A DNA stretch of 64,000 nucleotides from positions 248,001 through 312,000 of the forward strand of contig NZ_JBHTHA010000036.1 of NCBI RefSeq assembly GCF_042676385.1, given 5' to 3'. Under the pieces are notes generated by a model. That model was not told where the DNA came from and did no database searches. It was given only the letters and a program-made list of their open reading frames with translations. Both the position numbers and the translations under genes were made by a program. This DNA comes from Paenibacillus_E sp042676385. GTDB taxonomy: Bacteria; Bacillota; Bacilli; Paenibacillales; NBRC-103111. Shown here piece after piece: positions 35,693-44,398 of the stretch (position 1 is its first letter; each line of letters starts with the position of its first letter).

Positions 35693-36202
35693 ATGAGAAT
35701 TTGGGTCGTTGCGGCCAGCCTGCTGCTTCTTGTCATGGTTACAGCCGGATGCTCAAGTCAATCAACAGCAACGCCGGGACGTGAAAGTGCGAAGGTGGAG
35801 CGCATCGTTGACGGCGATACATTAGAGGTTACGCTGAATGGCAAAAAGGAAAAAGTGCGGTTAATCGGTGTAGATACGCCGGAGACGAAGAAACCGAACA
35901 CACCGGTTATGTTCTATGGCAAAGAAGCCAGTGAGTATACGACGAAGCGGTTATTGAAGCAAACTATCGAACTCGAATTTGATGTTGAAAAGCAGGACCC
36001 CTATAAACGCTTGCTAGCGTACGTTTGGATCGGGGATGAGCTTTTTAACCGCACTTTGGTTCAAGAGGGTTATGCACGCATGGCAACCTTTCCTCCGAAT
36101 GTGAAGTACGTCGATTCTTTCAAAAAAGATCAAGAAGACGCCAGAAACAAAAAGAAAGGTCTATGGAAAGATTACGAGCGTGCTTTCGATACGAAAAAAT
36201 GA
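35693..36202 (+). CDS. thermonuclease-family (SNase-like) lipoprotein
   Basis: 169 aa. A hydrophobic signal of about 20 residues ends in the lipobox VTAGCSS (Cys at about 20), so the protein should be tethered outside the membrane. The nuclease core carries VDGDTLEV, RLIGVDTPE (Asp/Arg catalytic), YGKEASEYTK-like and YKRLLAYVW, matching the staphylococcal nuclease active site with its Arg-Glu-Arg set. Ca-dependent DNA/RNA digestion outside the cell is expected. ATG at 35693 with GGGAGG. Monocistronic. Confidence 0.92.
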   Translation: MRIWVVAASLLLLVMVTAGCSSQSTATPGRESAKVERIVDGDTLEVTLNGKKEKVRLIGVDTPETKKPNTPVMFYGKEASEYTTKRLLKQTIELEFDVEKQDPYKRLLAYVWIGDELFNRTLVQEGYARMATFPPNVKYVDSFKKDQEDARNKKKGLWKDYERAFDTKK

Positions 36203-36217
36203 TTTTCGGATCGAGGC

Positions 36218-36259
36218 AAAAAAAGAGCAGTCAGCAACACGCTGAACTGCTCTTTTTTT
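36218..36259. terminator. bidirectional terminator nuclease / oxidoreductase
   Basis: AAGAGCAGT and ACTGCTCTT with CAGC/GCTG inside, A-run before and T-run after. It serves the convergent genes on either side. Confidence 0.88.
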
Positions 36260-36275
36260 ACTTAATGTCTTTCGA

Positions 36276-37349
36276 TTACTCCACTTGTACTGCTTGCTGT
36301 TGAGCAATTAAGCATAGCTCGGCCGCTTTGAACGCATGCTCTTGCGTCATCGCATGCTCCGTGCGGTTAATGCAGTCTAAAATCAACTGGCCGAAGAAAG
36401 GAAAGCCTACTTGTCCATGCAGGCTATAAAGCTGCTCCCCATGCTGGTTGACCAGATATAACTGATCCCCTTCAGGGTCCCGCGCCACATCAATATATTT
36501 TCGGAGTTCAATATACCCTTCAGTTCCTAAAATGATAGTCCGCCCGTCACCCCAAGTACCTAGTCCGTTAGGCGTTAGCCAATCGACACGGAAATAATTC
36601 GTCGCCCCGTTATCGCCGATTAGCGTTGCATCGCCATAGTCCTCCAGTTCCGGATAATCCTTGTTATGGTAATTCGCCACTTTACTGCTTACTACTTTCG
36701 CATCCTTGCAGCCAGCATAGAACAAAAATTGTTCAATTTGATGGCTTCCGATGTCGCAAAGAATACCGCCATAATTTTTCTTTTTGAAAAACCAGTCGGG
36801 CCGGGAAGGGGCATTAAGACGATGCGGGCCGAGTCCCATCACTTGCACGACGCGTCCTATCGCGCCCTCTTGAATAAGCTGACCGGCAAAAACAGCGCTT
36901 TCCACATGCAAGCGTTCACTGTAATAAACAGCATATTTACGGCCGGTTTCTTGGGCTTTCGCCTTAGCTGCCGCAAGCTGATCGAGCGCGGTAAAAGGCG
37001 TTTTATCCGTAAAATAGTCTTTGCCATGATCCATCACACGAAGACCTAAAGCTCCGCGCTCAGACGGAACTGCGGCTGCAGCAACAAGCTTTACATCAGG
37101 ATCTTGCAAAATCTCCTGCTCCGATTCGGCGGCTTGAACTTGCGGATACTTTTGACGAAATGCCGCCACTTTCACAGGGTCCGGATCATAAACCCATTTC
37201 AACTCAGCCCCGGCTTCCAGCAGACCGTTGCACATTCCGTAGATGTGGCCGTGATCCAGCCCTATCGCCGCAATCATAAACTCTCCTTTGTTCACAACTG
37301 CATTCGGTTTTCCTTTAGGTGCGTAATTCATTCCATCGCTCTTTTGCAT
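36276..37349 (-). CDS. Gfo/Idh/MocA-family NAD(P)-dependent oxidoreductase
   Basis: 357 aa. Rossmann half begins IAAIGLDHGHIYG (variant of GxGxxG), with a DKTP segment near 117 in place of the usual EKP, and the GGILCDIGSHQIE motif near 195 typical of the C-terminal sugar-binding half. Substrate unknown. Two in-frame ATGs have good ribosome-binding sites: 37349 (GGAGG) and residue 25 at 37277 (AAAGGAGAG). The first 24 residues do not belong to the fold. It lies 33 bp after a second enzyme of the same family, forming a two-gene operon. Confidence 0.88.
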   Translation of the reverse strand: MQKSDGMNYAPKGKPNAVVNKGEFMIAAIGLDHGHIYGMCNGLLEAGAELKWVYDPDPVKVAAFRQKYPQVQAAESEQEILQDPDVKLVAAAAVPSERGALGLRVMDHGKDYFTDKTPFTALDQLAAAKAKAQETGRKYAVYYSERLHVESAVFAGQLIQEGAIGRVVQVMGLGPHRLNAPSRPDWFFKKKNYGGILCDIGSHQIEQFLFYAGCKDAKVVSSKVANYHNKDYPELEDYGDATLIGDNGATNYFRVDWLTPNGLGTWGDGRTIILGTEGYIELRKYIDVARDPEGDQLYLVNQHGEQLYSLHGQVGFPFFGQLILDCINRTEHAMTQEHAFKAAELCLIAQQQAVQVE

Positions 37350-37381
37350 GGCTGACCTCCATTTTTGCGTTTCAAGATCAT

Positions 37382-38542
37382 TTAGTGGGAACCTTTTACT
37401 TCTAAAGTTTGATACGTCGCTTCTTTCTTAACGTTGGATTGCTTTATTTTTTCTTGCAAATGCTCATAGAATAATTCTTCATCAATCGGGAGATCCACCC
37501 AATTATCCGTCCATGTGGAAAGGAGCATCGCATTCGAAAGCATCAGTCCTTTAATGCCCTCTTCACCTGGAGCAACGAGCGGAGTGCCGTGGAGAATGGC
37601 ATCCACCCAGTTTTGCGTTATGCCTTTGTGCCCTGTCTCTTTGCCTTCAATTGGAATCTCACACTTCCAGCATTCCGGTTGTCCGAAACCGCCTTGGTAA
37701 GTCTCATTGAATTCTCTTTCGGAAACTCTTAGTCTCCAGAACGTTAGTTTGCCGTCCTCGATCACGATTTTGCCGCGGTCCCCGGATAATTCAAAGCGGT
37801 TCGTTCCCGGCGCTTCCCCGGTTGTAGTCACGAATAAGCCCGTTGCGCCATTCTCATATTCCACAAATGCAGTTACATCATCTTCAACCTCAATATCGCG
37901 ATGTTTGCCAAAGTAGCAGAAAGCGCGCACTCGTTTGGGCATCATATCGATGGTCCACTGCCATAAATCCAACTGATGAGGATCCTGATTGATCAGCACG
38001 CCTCCGCCTTCTCCTGCCCATGTAGCCCGCCAGCCACCGGAATTATAGTAACTTTGGGAGCGGTACCAATTCGTAATAATCCAGTTCGTTCTGCGAATTT
38101 CCCCGAGCTCGCCTGAAGATACGAGATCTTTCAGCTTCGTATAAAGCGGATTCGTCCGCTGGTTGTACATCATGCTAAAAACTTTTCCCGATGCTTTGGC
38201 AGCATCGTTCATTTGTCGAACCTGCTTGGTATATACGCCGGCAGGCTTTTCACATAACACATGCAAACCGTTCTGAAATGCTTTTATTGCCACTTCCGGA
38301 TGATCATAATGAGGTGTCGCAATGAGAACGCCATCAATTTCGTCTGAAGCAAGAAACAAATCGAGATTGTCGAATAATCGGACCCCTTCGCCAAGGTTTT
38401 CTTTTGCCCATTGCAAACGATCCGGTCTTGTTTCACAAATAGCCGTCAGTTCAGCGCCTTTTACTTCATTGTTGACCAAATAATTGGCATGTCCAGTACC
38501 CATATTCCCAAGACCAATGATGCCGATCCGCACTTTTTCCAT
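37382..38542 (-). CDS. Gfo/Idh/MocA-family oxidoreductase
   Basis: 386 aa. GIIGLGNMGTGHANYL near the N-terminus is the NAD(P)-binding GxGxxG site, LCEKPAGVYT near residue 95 carries the catalytic Lys, and GGVLINQDPHQLDLW near 183 the family His. Likely oxidises or isomerises a sugar or inositol derivative. ATG at 38542 has AAAGGTGG 7 bases upstream; upstream in-frame codons to 38623 lack support. Paired genes of this family often act on successive steps of one sugar pathway. No transporter or kinase is nearby. Confidence 0.88.
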   Translation of the reverse strand: MEKVRIGIIGLGNMGTGHANYLVNNEVKGAELTAICETRPDRLQWAKENLGEGVRLFDNLDLFLASDEIDGVLIATPHYDHPEVAIKAFQNGLHVLCEKPAGVYTKQVRQMNDAAKASGKVFSMMYNQRTNPLYTKLKDLVSSGELGEIRRTNWIITNWYRSQSYYNSGGWRATWAGEGGGVLINQDPHQLDLWQWTIDMMPKRVRAFCYFGKHRDIEVEDDVTAFVEYENGATGLFVTTTGEAPGTNRFELSGDRGKIVIEDGKLTFWRLRVSEREFNETYQGGFGQPECWKCEIPIEGKETGHKGITQNWVDAILHGTPLVAPGEEGIKGLMLSNAMLLSTWTDNWVDLPIDEELFYEHLQEKIKQSNVKKEATYQTLEVKGSH

Positions 38543-38686
38543 GTTTACGCCACCTTTATAATTGTAATTCGAATTCCAGCACATAAGCACATGTTCACTG
38601 TAGCATATTTGGTTAGGCATCATCTTGTCGCGGATTGACTACCTTATTGCGAACTTTGACAGTTACTTCTTTTCATGCAATAAAGT

Positions 38687-38779
38687 CCCCCAAAAGTGAC
38701 CCTTAACCTTTGAAGCATATTCCGATTACTTTTGGGGGAGCCCCCATTTAACCGCAGCTTCGCAAATTTTCTGTACAAC
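38687..38779 (-). repeat. structured intergenic element, copy B (5' of oxidoreductase)
   Basis: Same layout as copy A: GGGGGCTCCCCC then CCCCCAAAAGT paired with ACTTTTGGGGG (38728-38738 with 38687-38697) in the minus-strand reading. The loop differs from copy A at two bases. The T-run after the last stem is poor (ACTTTATTG), so it is a weaker terminator than copy A. Confidence 0.8.
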
Positions 38780-38803
38780 AAAAAAAGACCGGTTTCCCGG
38801 TCT
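38780..38803 (-). terminator. terminator of CBS-domain gene
   Basis: On the minus strand, GACCGG, GAAA, CCGGTC and TTTTTTT. Confidence 0.9.
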
Positions 38804-38823
38804 CTTCTTCGACGTAAACGATA

Positions 38824-39264
38824 TTATTTGCTTCCAACCGGCGTCTTGTCGACAGAGATTTGGCTTAAAGCTTCGCCGGCTTCATCATCATAGATGCTCC
38901 GAACTGCAAGGTCGCCGATCGCGACAACCCCGACTAGTTCGCCGTTCTCAACGACCGGTAGGCGGCGAATTTGTTCCTTGGCCATGATTTTTGCCGCCTC
39001 ATCGACCGTCGTATTCGGGTCAATCGTCGCAACATCTTTGGATATGACCTGATCAACAGCTGCAGATCCGGATCTCTTCTCGGCATAGCCGCGGATCACC
39101 AAGTCACGGTCGGTGACAACGCCTATTAATTTCTTGCCTTCAACAACCGGTACAAATCCTATATCGTGCTGTTTCATTTTCAGTGCAATTTCGAATACAT
39201 TATCTTGCAAAGTAACCGTGACGCAATCTTTTGCCATGATATCTTTTACTGTTTTGCCTGCCAT
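38824..39264 (-). CDS. tandem CBS-domain protein
   Basis: 146 aa made of two CBS repeats (about 8-60 and 72-125), each with the GVVTDRDLVIR or GVVAIGDLAVR adenosine-binding strand. Stand-alone CBS pairs bind AMP, ATP or SAM and regulate other proteins; the target is unknown. ATG at 39264 has GAGGAGG about 9 bases upstream, while the ATG at 39273 is too close. It is not AcuB-like: it lacks the ACT domain. Monocistronic with its own terminator. Confidence 0.9.
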   Translation of the reverse strand: MAGKTVKDIMAKDCVTVTLQDNVFEIALKMKQHDIGFVPVVEGKKLIGVVTDRDLVIRGYAEKRSGSAAVDQVISKDVATIDPNTTVDEAAKIMAKEQIRRLPVVENGELVGVVAIGDLAVRSIYDDEAGEALSQISVDKTPVGSK

Positions 39265-39374
39265 ATCCGTCATTCCTCCTCAGATTATCGTAAGGATTCA
39301 GATTTCTTGCCCGGGGTTACAAACCCACAGAAACCTGCTTCAATGTTAGACTCTGTTGAAAACGGAGAAAAGAT

Positions 39375-40544
39375 TCATGCCATATAATCCAAAGCCATGC
39401 CGAGCAGGAGTCTTGCTGAATTCAGCATTGAACGTTCATCAATATCAAACTTCGGATGATGGTGGGGATGTATGATCCCAGCCTCTTCATTACCTGCGCC
39501 GACAAACATATAACAGCCTGGTTTCTGGTGCAAATAATAGGAGAAGTCTTCTCCGGCCATAATAAGCGGAGACTCATGTACGGCTTCCTCACCGAACAGT
39601 TCCGTACCAACTTTGAAAAAACGTTCCGCTTCATTCATATCGTTGACAACCGGCGGGTATCCCATCTTATAGTCGAACACATAGGAAGCTTGAAACATAC
39701 GGCAGGTCGAATCGGTAATTCGCTCCATGCGTTCCTTTACATCTTTTTGAAGTCCGGAATTAAATGTTCTTACCGTTCCGCTTAATGTGCTCGTTTCGGC
39801 AATAACGTTAAAGCTGGAGCCCGCATGAAAAGAGCCAATACTGACTACACAAGGCTCGACCGGATCCACTTGTCTGCTGACGATTGATTGAAGATTAACG
39901 ACTAATTGAGAACCGACATGGATACTGTCGACCGCTTGATGCGGCAAACCGCCATGTCCGCCTTTTCCTTGAATGCGAATCGTAAATTCGTCAGGCGCGG
40001 CCATCATAGGTCCCGCTTTGGCGAATACGTGCCCGACCGGAAACGGGGTCCACAGATGTACGCCAAACACTGCATCTACGCCTTCAAGCGCGCCATCTTG
40101 GATCATAGCATTTGCCCCGCCCGGTGTCGTCTCTTCCGCATGCTGAAAGAGAAATACGAGGTTGCCTTTCAGCTTCTCTCGGTGTTGACTCGCCACTTTG
40201 GCAATGCCGAGCAGCGTTGACGTATGTGCGTCGTGACCGCAAGCATGCATCACCCCGGAGACGAGCGAACGGTAAGCACTGTTTTTCTCGTCTTGAATCG
40301 GGAGAGCATCCATATCGGCTCTTAAAGCAACTGTAGGACCTTGACCAGTGCCGCGGAGCAGCCCGACAACGCCGTTCCCGCCTACCTGCGTACGAACTTC
40401 AATACCCCAACTGCGCAAGTGATTGGCTACAAATTCCGCCGTGCGATATTCATGAAATGAAAGCTCAGGGTTTTGGTGTAAATACCTTCTCCACCCTACC
40501 ATCTCTTCAAAACATTGCTGTAATCCGATCTCGAATTCGTTCAT
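39375..40544 (-). CDS. M20 family metallo-amidohydrolase
   Basis: 389 aa. Zinc-binding MHACGHDAHTS near residue 96 (His, Asp) and HAEETTPGGA near 135 (catalytic Glu pair), then MAGEDFSYYL near 330 and the last zinc His in IIHPHHHPKFD. Relatives hydrolyse N-acyl amino acids, hippurate or indole-acetyl conjugates; the substrate here is open. ATG with GGAGGATT. Divergent from yugN. Confidence 0.93.
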   Translation of the reverse strand: MNEFEIGLQQCFEEMVGWRRYLHQNPELSFHEYRTAEFVANHLRSWGIEVRTQVGGNGVVGLLRGTGQGPTVALRADMDALPIQDEKNSAYRSLVSGVMHACGHDAHTSTLLGIAKVASQHREKLKGNLVFLFQHAEETTPGGANAMIQDGALEGVDAVFGVHLWTPFPVGHVFAKAGPMMAAPDEFTIRIQGKGGHGGLPHQAVDSIHVGSQLVVNLQSIVSRQVDPVEPCVVSIGSFHAGSSFNVIAETSTLSGTVRTFNSGLQKDVKERMERITDSTCRMFQASYVFDYKMGYPPVVNDMNEAERFFKVGTELFGEEAVHESPLIMAGEDFSYYLHQKPGCYMFVGAGNEEAGIIHPHHHPKFDIDERSMLNSARLLLGMALDYMA

Positions 40545-40682
40545 TGGGATAATCCTCCGCCATCCTTAGTTCTCGCGCTTTTTCACTATAAGCTTAGTAG
40601 TTTTACCTATTCTACCAAATTCACGGCCGCATTTCATCTGCAAAGTGCCATCAAATAGTTGAAAATACAGTTTGCTCTTGAC

Positions 40683-40711
40683 TTGCAGAACCATTAGAAA
40701 CATACTATCAT
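40683..40711 (+). promoter_or_regulatory. candidate sigma-A promoter of yugN-ftsW
   Basis: TTGCAG (40683-40688), 17-base spacer and TATCAT (40706-40711). A second reading, TTGACT with CATACT, is shifted by a few bases. Confidence 0.55.
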
Positions 40712-40751
40712 GAATTAAGAATGCATACGTACAATATGGAGGCGTTAAACA

Positions 40752-41099
40752 GTGATTATTGAAACAAATGGCTTAAAAGGCTTAAAAAGCGACCTTGCTC
40801 ATCTGGACGAAGTCACAACCAAGCTTGGATTCGTTCGTTGGCAGTGGGAGTACACTCGCGCGACTTACGATCTCAAAATTGAAGATAAAGCTGGCAAAGC
40901 CGTCTATTTCCTGCGCGTGAACGCTCGTGTAGAATCCGGCAAATTAGAATCCCCTTATGCGGTTCTTTATCTGGAAGATGCTTACATAGGAAGAGAAACT
41001 TTCCCTCACGGTCTGGATTACAACTCACCGGTACCTGATTCCGTGATGAAAATTTCCAACCAAAAATTAGCGCAACTGCAACAATTACTAGCGGAATAA
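40752..41099 (+). CDS. yugN: YugN-like family protein
   Basis: 115 aa, GTG start with GGAGG 8-9 bases upstream. The segment FVRWQWEYTRATYDLKIED and YLEDAYIGRETFPHG are typical of YugN-like proteins, which are small, soluble and of unknown function. It lies 13 bp before ftsW and probably shares its transcript. Confidence 0.85.
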   Translation: MIIETNGLKGLKSDLAHLDEVTTKLGFVRWQWEYTRATYDLKIEDKAGKAVYFLRVNARVESGKLESPYAVLYLEDAYIGRETFPHGLDYNSPVPDSVMKISNQKLAQLQQLLAE

Positions 41100-41112
41100 G
41101 CGGGGAATCGGC

Positions 41113-42270
41113 ATGAATCCCGCTCGGAGAGGAACGCCGGATTTTCTGTTATTATTTTTGACTTTAGTTCTTGTCTGCTTTGGACTGGCTATGGTGTTCA
41201 GTGCCAGTTCAATGACAAGCGCCTACAAGTGGGCTGATCCATGGTATTTTACCAAAAAGCAGTTGATCGCTGTTGGCTTGGGCTCGATTCTCATGCTTTT
41301 TTGCATGAACATCCATTATACCAAGCTTAAAAAACTGGTTATCCCTGCTTTCTTTGTTACCGTTGTCTTGCTCATCTTCGTTATTTTTACAGAAAAAGCA
41401 AATGGAGCTGCAAGTTGGTTCAACATCGGAAAATTTGGTATCCAACCAACGGAGTTTGCCAAATTGATAGTCATCCTTTATCTGGCTTCTCTGATCAGCA
41501 ATAAAGAAGAGAAGTTCCGGGATTTCAAAAAGGGGCTGCTCCCCGCCCTGCTTATTGTCGGATTTGTCAGCTTGTTGATCATGCTGCAGCCGGATCTCGG
41601 CTCTTGTATGATCCTGCTCGCTTGCTCGGCAATCGTCATCTTCGTAGGCGGTTCGAATTTAAAGCACATCTTCACGCTAGGGGCAGGCCTTGTCGCCATC
41701 TTGGCGATGGTCGTCACGATTTATTTACTCAAAAGCAGCACTTCAGGTGATGGAGGCAACTATAGAGTACATCGTTTGACATCGTTTCGCGATCCTTTTT
41801 CCGATCATTCAAACACAGGTTACCAGGTCGTGCAATCCTTATATGCATTCGGGCATGGCGGATTGACTGGGGCCGGGTTCGGTCAAGGGATTCAAAAGCT
41901 TCATTATTTGCCCGAAGCGCATAACGACTTTATCTTCGCCATTATCGGAGAAGAACTTGGCTTCGTGGGAAGCTCTCTTTTCATTCTGATCTTCTTGCTC
42001 TTTATCTGGCGAGGCATACTCGTTGCCGTACGCAGCCCGCATATGTTCGGCATGGTAGCCGGTGTCGGCATCATGGGGATGTTCGCTTTCCAAGCGGTCA
42101 TCAACATCGGTGGCGTAACGGGAACCATTCCTTTGACCGGCGTGACGCTGCCCTTCATTTCTTCAGGCGGATCCTCGATGATGGTGTGTCTGATCAGTAT
42201 GGGCATCCTGCTTAGTATTTCACGCGAACAGACACACAAAACGGATGCTCCCAGCAAAAAAAGACCCTAA
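41113..42270 (+). CDS. ftsW: FtsW/RodA/SpoVE-family peptidoglycan glycosyltransferase
   Basis: 385 aa, SEDS family with about 10 membrane helices. Key segments: VFSASS near residue 30, GIQPTEFAKL near 110, the extracytoplasmic YLPEAHNDFIFAIIGEELGF near 277, which contains the catalytic Asp region, and PLTGVTLPFISSGGSS near 340. It polymerises lipid II at the divisome with a class B PBP. FtsW versus SpoVE or RodA cannot be settled without the partner PBP, which is not adjacent; the short loop favours FtsW/SpoVE. Start ATG has GGGGAATCGG upstream. Its stop codon lies inside the terminator stem. Confidence 0.88.
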   Translation: MNPARRGTPDFLLLFLTLVLVCFGLAMVFSASSMTSAYKWADPWYFTKKQLIAVGLGSILMLFCMNIHYTKLKKLVIPAFFVTVVLLIFVIFTEKANGAASWFNIGKFGIQPTEFAKLIVILYLASLISNKEEKFRDFKKGLLPALLIVGFVSLLIMLQPDLGSCMILLACSAIVIFVGGSNLKHIFTLGAGLVAILAMVVTIYLLKSSTSGDGGNYRVHRLTSFRDPFSDHSNTGYQVVQSLYAFGHGGLTGAGFGQGIQKLHYLPEAHNDFIFAIIGEELGFVGSSLFILIFLLFIWRGILVAVRSPHMFGMVAGVGIMGMFAFQAVINIGGVTGTIPLTGVTLPFISSGGSSMMVCLISMGILLSISREQTHKTDAPSKKRP

Positions 42271-42295
42271 TCGAATCATTTCGATAGGGTCTTTT
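42256..42295. terminator. bidirectional terminator ftsW / Asp23
   Basis: AAGACCCTA with TAGGGTCTT, extended by TCGAA/TTCGA, flanked by A- and T-runs. It includes the ftsW stop codon and ends 3 bp before the Asp23 gene stop. Confidence 0.88.
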
Positions 42296-42298
42296 TCC

Positions 42299-42679
42299 TT
42301 ATTTAACCCGGTGCGGGTCGTCCAACACTTCTTCTTCCCTAAAAGCTACGCCTTCCACTTTCACGTTAACCTCAACAACGGACAGCCCTGTCATATTCTC
42401 AACTGCTTCCCGAACGTTCTCCTGAAGATCCCGACATACGTCCTGAATCCGGGAACCGTAGTTAACGATAACTCGAAGATCGATGGCCGCTTCCACTTGA
42501 CCAACCTCTACGGAGACGCCTCTTTGCACGTTTTTACCGCTTAGACGCTTGGCCAAACCCTCCGAGATGCCTCCGGACATGCCTGCAATTCCTGGCGTTT
42601 CCAGGGCTGCAAGTCCTGCGATGGTCGATACTACGTCATCAGAAATACGAATTAAGCCGGTTTGATTGTCTTCGGACAT
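42299..42679 (-). CDS. Asp23/Gls24 family protein (second copy)
   Basis: 126 aa. Shows IRISDDVVSTIAGLAALE at the N-terminus and VNVKVEGVAF near the end, the family fold. Similar in plan to YloU in this window, but with a longer acidic tail. ATG at 42679 has AGGAG 9 bases upstream; a TTG three codons earlier would overlap it. Monocistronic, convergent with ftsW. A general envelope-stress link is known for the family; nothing specific can be read here. Confidence 0.9.
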   Translation of the reverse strand: MSEDNQTGLIRISDDVVSTIAGLAALETPGIAGMSGGISEGLAKRLSGKNVQRGVSVEVGQVEAAIDLRVIVNYGSRIQDVCRDLQENVREAVENMTGLSVVEVNVKVEGVAFREEEVLDDPHRVK

Positions 42680-42885
42680 ACGGATCAACTCCTAATATAG
42701 AGATCTTTGAGCAAAGCGTAAAGTCTCTCCGCTCTTGTATAAATCTATTGTAATAAGTTCAAAAGATGAAAGCAAGAATTGTGCAATTTTGTGAGAGAAT
42801 CGAATTTACTTTACAAGCCAAAATCTGTATATTTAAAGAAGTCAAAAAATGCCACATCTCATTTTTCGAAGTCGGAGGGTTCAAG

Positions 42886-43932
42886 TTGAAAGGAAAGTTA
42901 TTTAATGTGGGTTTAATCGTCACCTTTGCACTTAGTGCATTGGCGCATTTTATGAATTGGAATCACACGCTGCAATTCATCATTGCTTCCATAGCGATCA
43001 TTTTTGTGGCGGGCTTTCTCGGTAAAGCTACCGAAAGCGTAGCGCACTATGCGGGTGAACGCGTTGGGGGATTTCTGAATGCAACCTTTGGGAATGCAGC
43101 CGAATTAATTATTGCGATCTTTCTCGTCAAAGACGGACTCTTCGATGTCGTAAAAGCCAGTTTGACAGGCTCGATCATCGGAAACCTGCTTCTTGTGCTA
43201 GGCCTTAGTGTATTCGCTGGAGGCCTGAAGTTCAAAGAACAGTCCTTTAATGTGAAACTTGCCTCACACAATTCGTCGCTCATGCTTCTCGCTGTGATCG
43301 CGCTGTTCATCCCAGCTGTTTTTGCCGGCAGCCTAACTACCAAAGAAACGTCATCTATGAGTATGATCGTTGCGATATTACTCGTAGCCGCTTATTTGCT
43401 CTGGCTCCTGTTCTCGATGGTTACACATAAAAATGTGCTGGCCGACGAGGTTGTTGAGCATGGTGAAGCCGCTTGGTCCAAGTCAACCTCCATCCTCTTT
43501 CTCATTCTGGCTACCGTCATGGTTGCCTTTACGAGCGAATGGCTGGTCGGAACCTTGGAAGAGGTCACGCATAAATTCGGTCTCTCTGAACTGTTTGTCG
43601 GAGCTTTCCTCATTGCCATTATCGGTAATGCCGCCGAGCATAGCGCAGCTGTTATGATGGCCCTGAAAAATAAGATGGGCGCAGCTGTTGAAATCGCGAT
43701 CGGCAGCTCCTTGCAGATCGCTCTGTTCGTTGCTCCCGTGCTCGTACTCGTCAGCTTCTTCGTGGGAGGAACGCCGATGAATATTGTTTTCTCCACCTAT
43801 GAGATTGCAGCCATTGGGGTCGCTGTATTCATCACCAAGTCCATCTCACAGGACGGCACAACAAATTGGTACGAAGGATTGCTTTTGCTTGTTGTCTATA
43901 TCATATTGGGTGTTGTTTTCTTTCTGGTCTAG
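42886..43932 (+). CDS. CaCA-family Ca2+/H+ exchanger (CAX, YfkE type)
   Basis: 348 aa with about 11 membrane helices. The two inverted alpha-repeats of cation/proton exchangers are visible: GNAAELIIAIFLV near residue 70 and GNAAEHSAAVMMALKN near 250, each with the Asn/Glu ligand motif GN(A/T)xE. It exports calcium using the proton gradient. The start is a TTG at 42886 with GGAGGG 6 bases upstream; a 40-residue in-frame extension to 42766 has no ribosome-binding site and breaks the usual length. Confidence 0.93.
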   Translation: MKGKLFNVGLIVTFALSALAHFMNWNHTLQFIIASIAIIFVAGFLGKATESVAHYAGERVGGFLNATFGNAAELIIAIFLVKDGLFDVVKASLTGSIIGNLLLVLGLSVFAGGLKFKEQSFNVKLASHNSSLMLLAVIALFIPAVFAGSLTTKETSSMSMIVAILLVAAYLLWLLFSMVTHKNVLADEVVEHGEAAWSKSTSILFLILATVMVAFTSEWLVGTLEEVTHKFGLSELFVGAFLIAIIGNAAEHSAAVMMALKNKMGAAVEIAIGSSLQIALFVAPVLVLVSFFVGGTPMNIVFSTYEIAAIGVAVFITKSISQDGTTNWYEGLLLLVVYIILGVVFFLV

Positions 43933-43964
43933 CCCTATCGCGCAATTTAACAAATCTCACCTAC

Positions 43965-43997
43965 AAAAAAAAGTAACCCCTCGTTGGGTTACTTTTT
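43965..43997. terminator. bidirectional terminator exchanger / ylaN
   Basis: AAAAAGTAACCC and GGGTTACTTTTT with a short loop; the right half overlaps the end of ylaN. Confidence 0.88.
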
Positions 43998-44276
43998 GGC
44001 ATTTAGCGCCTCATATAGCTGAGCAAGGTTCCGCTCCAACTTACTGAGAATTTGTTTACCTGTCATTTCGGCAACGAGCCCCGCACGGATGGCAAAATCA
44101 ATTTCTCTGGAAAGTCCGTACATTTGCGTATCGAGCACTTCCTCATACAGCGGACATTGACGAGTTGTCAAATTCTCCATCTGCACTTCGATCAGCTTTT
44201 CGATTTTATCTGCATCTTCCTGAAGAAGACTAAGCGCTTTTTGATTCAAATTAAGCATTAGATCAGATGAAGACAT
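43989..44276 (-). CDS. ylaN: YlaN family protein
   Basis: 95 aa. The central QCPLYEEVLDTQMYGLSREIDFA segment (key residues CPLYEEVLDTQM and GLSREIDFA) and the preceding KIEKLIEVQMENLT are almost as in B. subtilis YlaN. YlaN is needed under iron limitation and has been reported to bind iron and Fur, lifting Fur repression. ATG at 44276 with GGGGGAAAG 5-10 bases upstream. Confidence 0.93.
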   Translation of the reverse strand: MSSSDLMLNLNQKALSLLQEDADKIEKLIEVQMENLTTRQCPLYEEVLDTQMYGLSREIDFAIRAGLVAEMTGKQILSKLERNLAQLYEALNAKK

Positions 44277-44352
44277 TCCAACTTTCCCCCCATACGCTAA
44301 GTCATCCGTCCTTATATGATCTATATTAAGCGAAATTGCTCCAATATACAAG

Positions 44353-44390
44353 AGAAGGTACCCTCAGAGATTCTGAGAATACCTTCTTTT
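44353..44390. terminator. long hairpin between ylaN and the HPr-like gene
   Basis: AGAAGGTA...TACCTTCT with the inner CTCAGA/TCTGAG. A TTTTA run follows on the plus strand, only a broken T-run on the minus strand where the genes lie, so it may be a weak terminator for the HPr-like gene. Confidence 0.55.
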
Positions 44391-44398
44391 ACATTCGG

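Noticed and set aside
42766..42885. 40-residue N-terminal extension of the Ca/H exchanger
   Set aside because: The TTG at 42886 has GGAGGG at proper distance and gives the usual family length; the extension has no ribosome-binding site.
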